Of a stretch of DNA of 64,000 nt, positions 59,963-64,000 are shown piece after piece. Both the position numbers and the translations under genes were made by a program. Under the pieces are notes generated by a model. The model made no database searches, was not told the origin of the DNA, and saw only the letters and a program-made list of their open reading frames with translations. How positions within the stretch are numbered: position 1 is the stretch's first letter; every line of letters begins with the position of its first letter. Origin of the DNA: Streptomyces sp. CA-210063 (lineage in GTDB: Bacteria; Actinomycetota; Actinomycetes; Streptomycetales; Streptomycetaceae); assembly GCF_024612015.1 (NCBI RefSeq), contig NZ_CP102512.1, positions 9,920,001 through 9,984,000 of the forward strand, given 5' to 3'.

Positions 59963-59989
59963 GCCCCGCCGGAGATCATCCGGCGGGGC
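59963..59989. terminator. hairpin 1 between convergent P450 genes
   Basis: An 11-bp perfect stem (GCCCCGCCGGA with its complement) and 5-nt loop, 20 nt after the first P450 stop. Confidence 0.75.
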
Positions 59990-60030
59990 CGGGGCGCGTG
60001 AGGACCCGGCCGCCGATCCGGGCCCGAAAA

Positions 60031-60077
60031 CGCCGAATGGTCCACGCATTCGGAGCGGACGCGTGGACCATTCGGCG
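60031..60077. terminator. hairpin 2, 17-bp perfect stem, between convergent P450 genes
   Basis: CGCCGAATGGTCCACGC (60031-60047) pairs perfectly with 60061-60077 around a 13-nt loop and is preceded by AAAA, giving a T-run on the minus-strand transcript. It should end the second P450 transcript and back up hairpin 1. Confidence 0.8.
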
Positions 60078-60112
60078 CGAAGCGCCGGTCCCCTCCCGGG
60101 AACCGCGGTTTC

Positions 60113-61324
60113 TCAGCCGGCCACCTCGACGGTCAGCCGACGCGGACCGACCACGTTCTTCGGGTGGTGGTACGCCACCGCGTCGTCTCCCGCGGCCACC
60201 GTCAGCTCCGGGAAACGGTCCAGCAGCAGATTCAGCACGATCCGTGCCTCCAGACGGGCCAGGGGCGCGCCCATGCAGAAGTGCAGACCCTGCCCGAAGC
60301 CCAGGTGGCGGCCCTGGTCGCGGTGGAGGTCGAAGCTGTCGGGGGCGTCGAACCGCTCCGGGTCCCGGTTGGCCGACACCGTCCACAGCGTCAGTACCTG
60401 ACCGGCGGGGATCTTCTCGCCGCCCAGTTCCGACTCCTGCCTGGTCATCCGGACCAGCCGGGAGAACGCCGGGCGCAGCCGTACGGCCTCCTCGACCGCG
60501 GCCGGCACCAGGGAGCGGTCCCGGCGGACCTCGGCCAGCGCCCCCGGGTTCTCGTCCAGGCACAGCACCGTGCTGCCCAGTACGGCCGTGGTGGTGATGT
60601 GACCGGCCATCAGCAGGGTGCCGGCGAAGCCGATGATCTCGTCGTCGTCCAGCTGCCCGTCCTCGGTGCGGGCCGTGGCCAGCTGGCTGATCAGGTCGTC
60701 CGTCGGCTCCGCGCGCCGCCGGGCGACGAACTCCAGCATGTAGGCGCGCATCTCCCGGGCGGTCTCGGCGAAGGCGAGGACGTTCTCCTCGCTCGGCAGC
60801 GCGCTCTCGCCGCCCCCGTTGGCCGCGATGAACGCCAGCGCCCACTTCTCGAACAGGGCACGGTCCGACACGGGGATGCCGAGCAGCTCGGCGATCACGA
60901 AGACGGGCAGCGGGTGGGTGACGGCCTCCACCAGGTCGAACCGGTCCCGGCCGGCCACCGCGTCGAGCAGACCGGTGGTCAGTTCCGTGATCCTCGGCTC
61001 CAGACCGGCCACCAGGCGCGGTGTGAACGCCTTGCTGACCAGCGACCGCAGCCGACGGTGTATCGGCGGGTCCATGCCGACCACGTTCCCCTTCGCCATC
61101 CACGCCGTGTCCGGGTGGGTCGGAATGATGGCGGACATGTCGCTGGAATAGGCCGCGGTGTCCGAGATCACCTGGGCGACATCGGCGTAACGGAAAACAT
61201 GCCAGAGGCCCGGGAACGCGTCGGGCATGACTGGCCGTTCCCGCCGGTTCTTCGTCAACCAGGCCAGCAGGGACGGAAAGTCGTCCTGCGTCTCGGATGC
61301 CGGAGACTGCTGTTCGGTCGTCAT
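60113..61324 (-). CDS. cytochrome P450 (CYP107-like)
   Basis: A 403-residue class I P450. Heme loop FGQGLHFCMGAPLARLE with Cys350; ExxR is EEAVR; the I-helix is LMAGHITTTAVLG, with the Thr kept and the usual acid replaced by Ile, a variant that also occurs in macrolide P450s. Full length and intact. AAGGAG lies 7 nt before the ATG. It is divergent from the DUF1579-like gene across a region with two CACCCCTA sites, so it is probably part of the cluster as a tailoring hydroxylase or epoxidase. Confidence 0.92.
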   Translation of the reverse strand: MTTEQQSPASETQDDFPSLLAWLTKNRRERPVMPDAFPGLWHVFRYADVAQVISDTAAYSSDMSAIIPTHPDTAWMAKGNVVGMDPPIHRRLRSLVSKAFTPRLVAGLEPRITELTTGLLDAVAGRDRFDLVEAVTHPLPVFVIAELLGIPVSDRALFEKWALAFIAANGGGESALPSEENVLAFAETAREMRAYMLEFVARRRAEPTDDLISQLATARTEDGQLDDDEIIGFAGTLLMAGHITTTAVLGSTVLCLDENPGALAEVRRDRSLVPAAVEEAVRLRPAFSRLVRMTRQESELGGEKIPAGQVLTLWTVSANRDPERFDAPDSFDLHRDQGRHLGFGQGLHFCMGAPLARLEARIVLNLLLDRFPELTVAAGDDAVAYHHPKNVVGPRRLTVEVAG

Positions 61325-61404
61325 CGTCTCGCTCCTTCTGGAAGGTCCCGGACGGTGAGCCGGTCCCGTCTGCGCGAGCGTATTCGCCGTCCTCACGCGA
61401 CAAA

Positions 61405-61454
61405 CACCCCTAGCCGTTCCGTGCAGCCCCCGAAAAGCCCGCCCGGCACCCCTA
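61405..61454. promoter_or_regulatory. two direct CACCCCTA sites, 42 bp apart
   Basis: Exact CACCCCTA at 61405-61412 and 61447-61454, spaced by four helical turns, in the divergent promoter region of the second P450 and the DUF1579-like gene. CATAAC about 40 bp downstream could be the -10 box toward the plus-strand genes. Confidence 0.55.
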
Positions 61455-61542
61455 TCCGATCCGGCCGGGCTTGTGCGCGGCATCCGCCGGTCCATAACTT
61501 CCCAAGGGCAAGGAACGGCGTTCCGATCTCCAGGAGTTGGCC

Positions 61543-62073
61543 ATGAGCGCGCAGTCCGTACCGTCCTCGGACGAGGCATTGCGGGATTCCGTTCCCGCCG
61601 ACAGCGGTGAAATCGTGTTCCCGACCCGGGGCGAAGTGGCACCGGAAATGGCGCAGCTCGACTTCATTCTCGGGGACTTTCGCATCGCGTACACGAATCT
61701 GACCACCGAACAGGTCAGCACCGGCGAGGCCACCTGCTCCGCACGCCCGCTGGCCGACGGCCGGTTCTACGAGTGGACCCAGAACATCCCGGTGCCCGGC
61801 ATCGTGGCCACCTGGCTCCTCGGCTGGAGCGACGTCGACAAGTCCTTCGCCTGCTTCTACTACGACGACTGGGGCCACCACGGCACGTTCACCAGCCCCG
61901 GCTGGGTCGACGGCCACTTCACGATCACCGGCGACAGCGCCGTGTTCGGCGGACGGCACCGGTTCGTGGACGACTTCACGGTGATCGACGACAACCACTT
62001 CGAGAAGAAGGGCTTCATCGTCGTCGGCGACGAACTCGTCCCCGGGGACCTGCTCACCTTCTCCCGGTTCTGA
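61543..62073 (+). CDS. DUF1579-like beta-barrel protein
   Basis: A 176-residue soluble protein: LDFILGDFRIAYTNLTTE ... YEWTQNIPVPGIVATWLLGWSDVDKSFACFYYDDWGHHGTFTSPGW. The L-x-x-x-x-G-x-F/W opening and the repeated strand pattern with a W-D/DDWG core fit the DUF1579/lipocalin-like proteins that appear as small tailoring or carrier genes. A catalytic role cannot be read from the sequence. GGAGTTGGCC precedes the ATG. It lies 85 nt before the loading-module PKS and is probably co-transcribed with it. Confidence 0.65.
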   Translation: MSAQSVPSSDEALRDSVPADSGEIVFPTRGEVAPEMAQLDFILGDFRIAYTNLTTEQVSTGEATCSARPLADGRFYEWTQNIPVPGIVATWLLGWSDVDKSFACFYYDDWGHHGTFTSPGWVDGHFTITGDSAVFGGRHRFVDDFTVIDDNHFEKKGFIVVGDELVPGDLLTFSRF

Positions 62074-62158
62074 GCCGGGCTGCCGCCGGCCGCGCGCCGC
62101 CGGACGGCACACGTTGTCCCGCACGTTCTCGAGCACCTCGAACACATGGAGGAACCGG

Positions 62159-64000
<1,842 letters not shown>

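Overview
This looks like a stretch of a Streptomyces (or close relative) chromosome. GC is very high with strong third-position G/C bias. GTG starts with GGAGG-type ribosome sites, leaderless starts and many long antisense shadow frames are common. Families typical of the genus are present: PadR, TetR, Rv1733c-like and DUF485/acetate-symporter pairs, a GH75 chitosanase and a LAL-type LuxR regulator.

Layout. (1) 0-21.7 kb is ordinary accessory-metabolism chromosome: the start of a Rho-like gene, an LtaS-like sulfatase, a GH13 glucosidase, esterases, an acetate-type symporter with its DUF485 partner, a molybdopterin sulfite-oxidase-like protein with a flavin reductase, GNAT and PrmC-like enzymes, a dienoyl-CoA reductase followed by a PadR regulator, secreted surface proteins, the chitosanase and a PTS-type dihydroxyacetone kinase operon (dhaKLM). 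(2) About 22-31 kb is a decay zone. It holds an ISL3-type and an IS5-type transposase remnant, a truncated ArsR regulator, a monooxygenase fused to an unrelated helical-repeat protein, a gutted AfsR/SARP-type regulator and a G-rich minisatellite, with intact genes between them (TetR/DUF1772 pair, a HEAT/LRV-repeat protein, an SGNH hydrolase). (3) 31-36 kb holds small unassigned and enzyme genes. (4) From about 36 kb to the right edge is a modular type I polyketide synthase cluster that runs out of the window.

The cluster has a TetR gene with a palindromic operator, a Sfp-type phosphopantetheinyl transferase, a metallophosphoesterase and a type II thioesterase packed on the minus strand. Divergent from these are two single-module, fully reducing PKS genes (KS-AT-DH-ER-KR-ACP; the first AT predicted malonyl, the second methylmalonyl). 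Then come a LAL regulator, a DUF5988 protein, a crotonyl-CoA carboxylase/reductase overlapping a ketoacyl synthase III (an unusual-extender cassette), two P450s, a small DUF1579-like protein and the start of a third PKS whose KS has Gln in place of the active-site Cys. That KSQ domain marks a loading module, so chain assembly should start there and use the two upstream modules at some later step. No chain-releasing thioesterase domain lies in the window.

The most unusual observations are: a 209-bp MITE-like element with 20-bp terminal inverted repeats and a 4-bp target duplication, inserted in frame and without stop codons inside the KSQ domain; a one-base frameshift in a run of six Gs between KS and AT of the second PKS gene; a CACCCCTA-type motif repeated in four intergenic regions of the cluster but not seen upstream of the LAL gene; and a short leader ORF with a perfect Shine-Dalgarno and no ATG, followed by a hairpin, before the PrmC-like methyltransferase.
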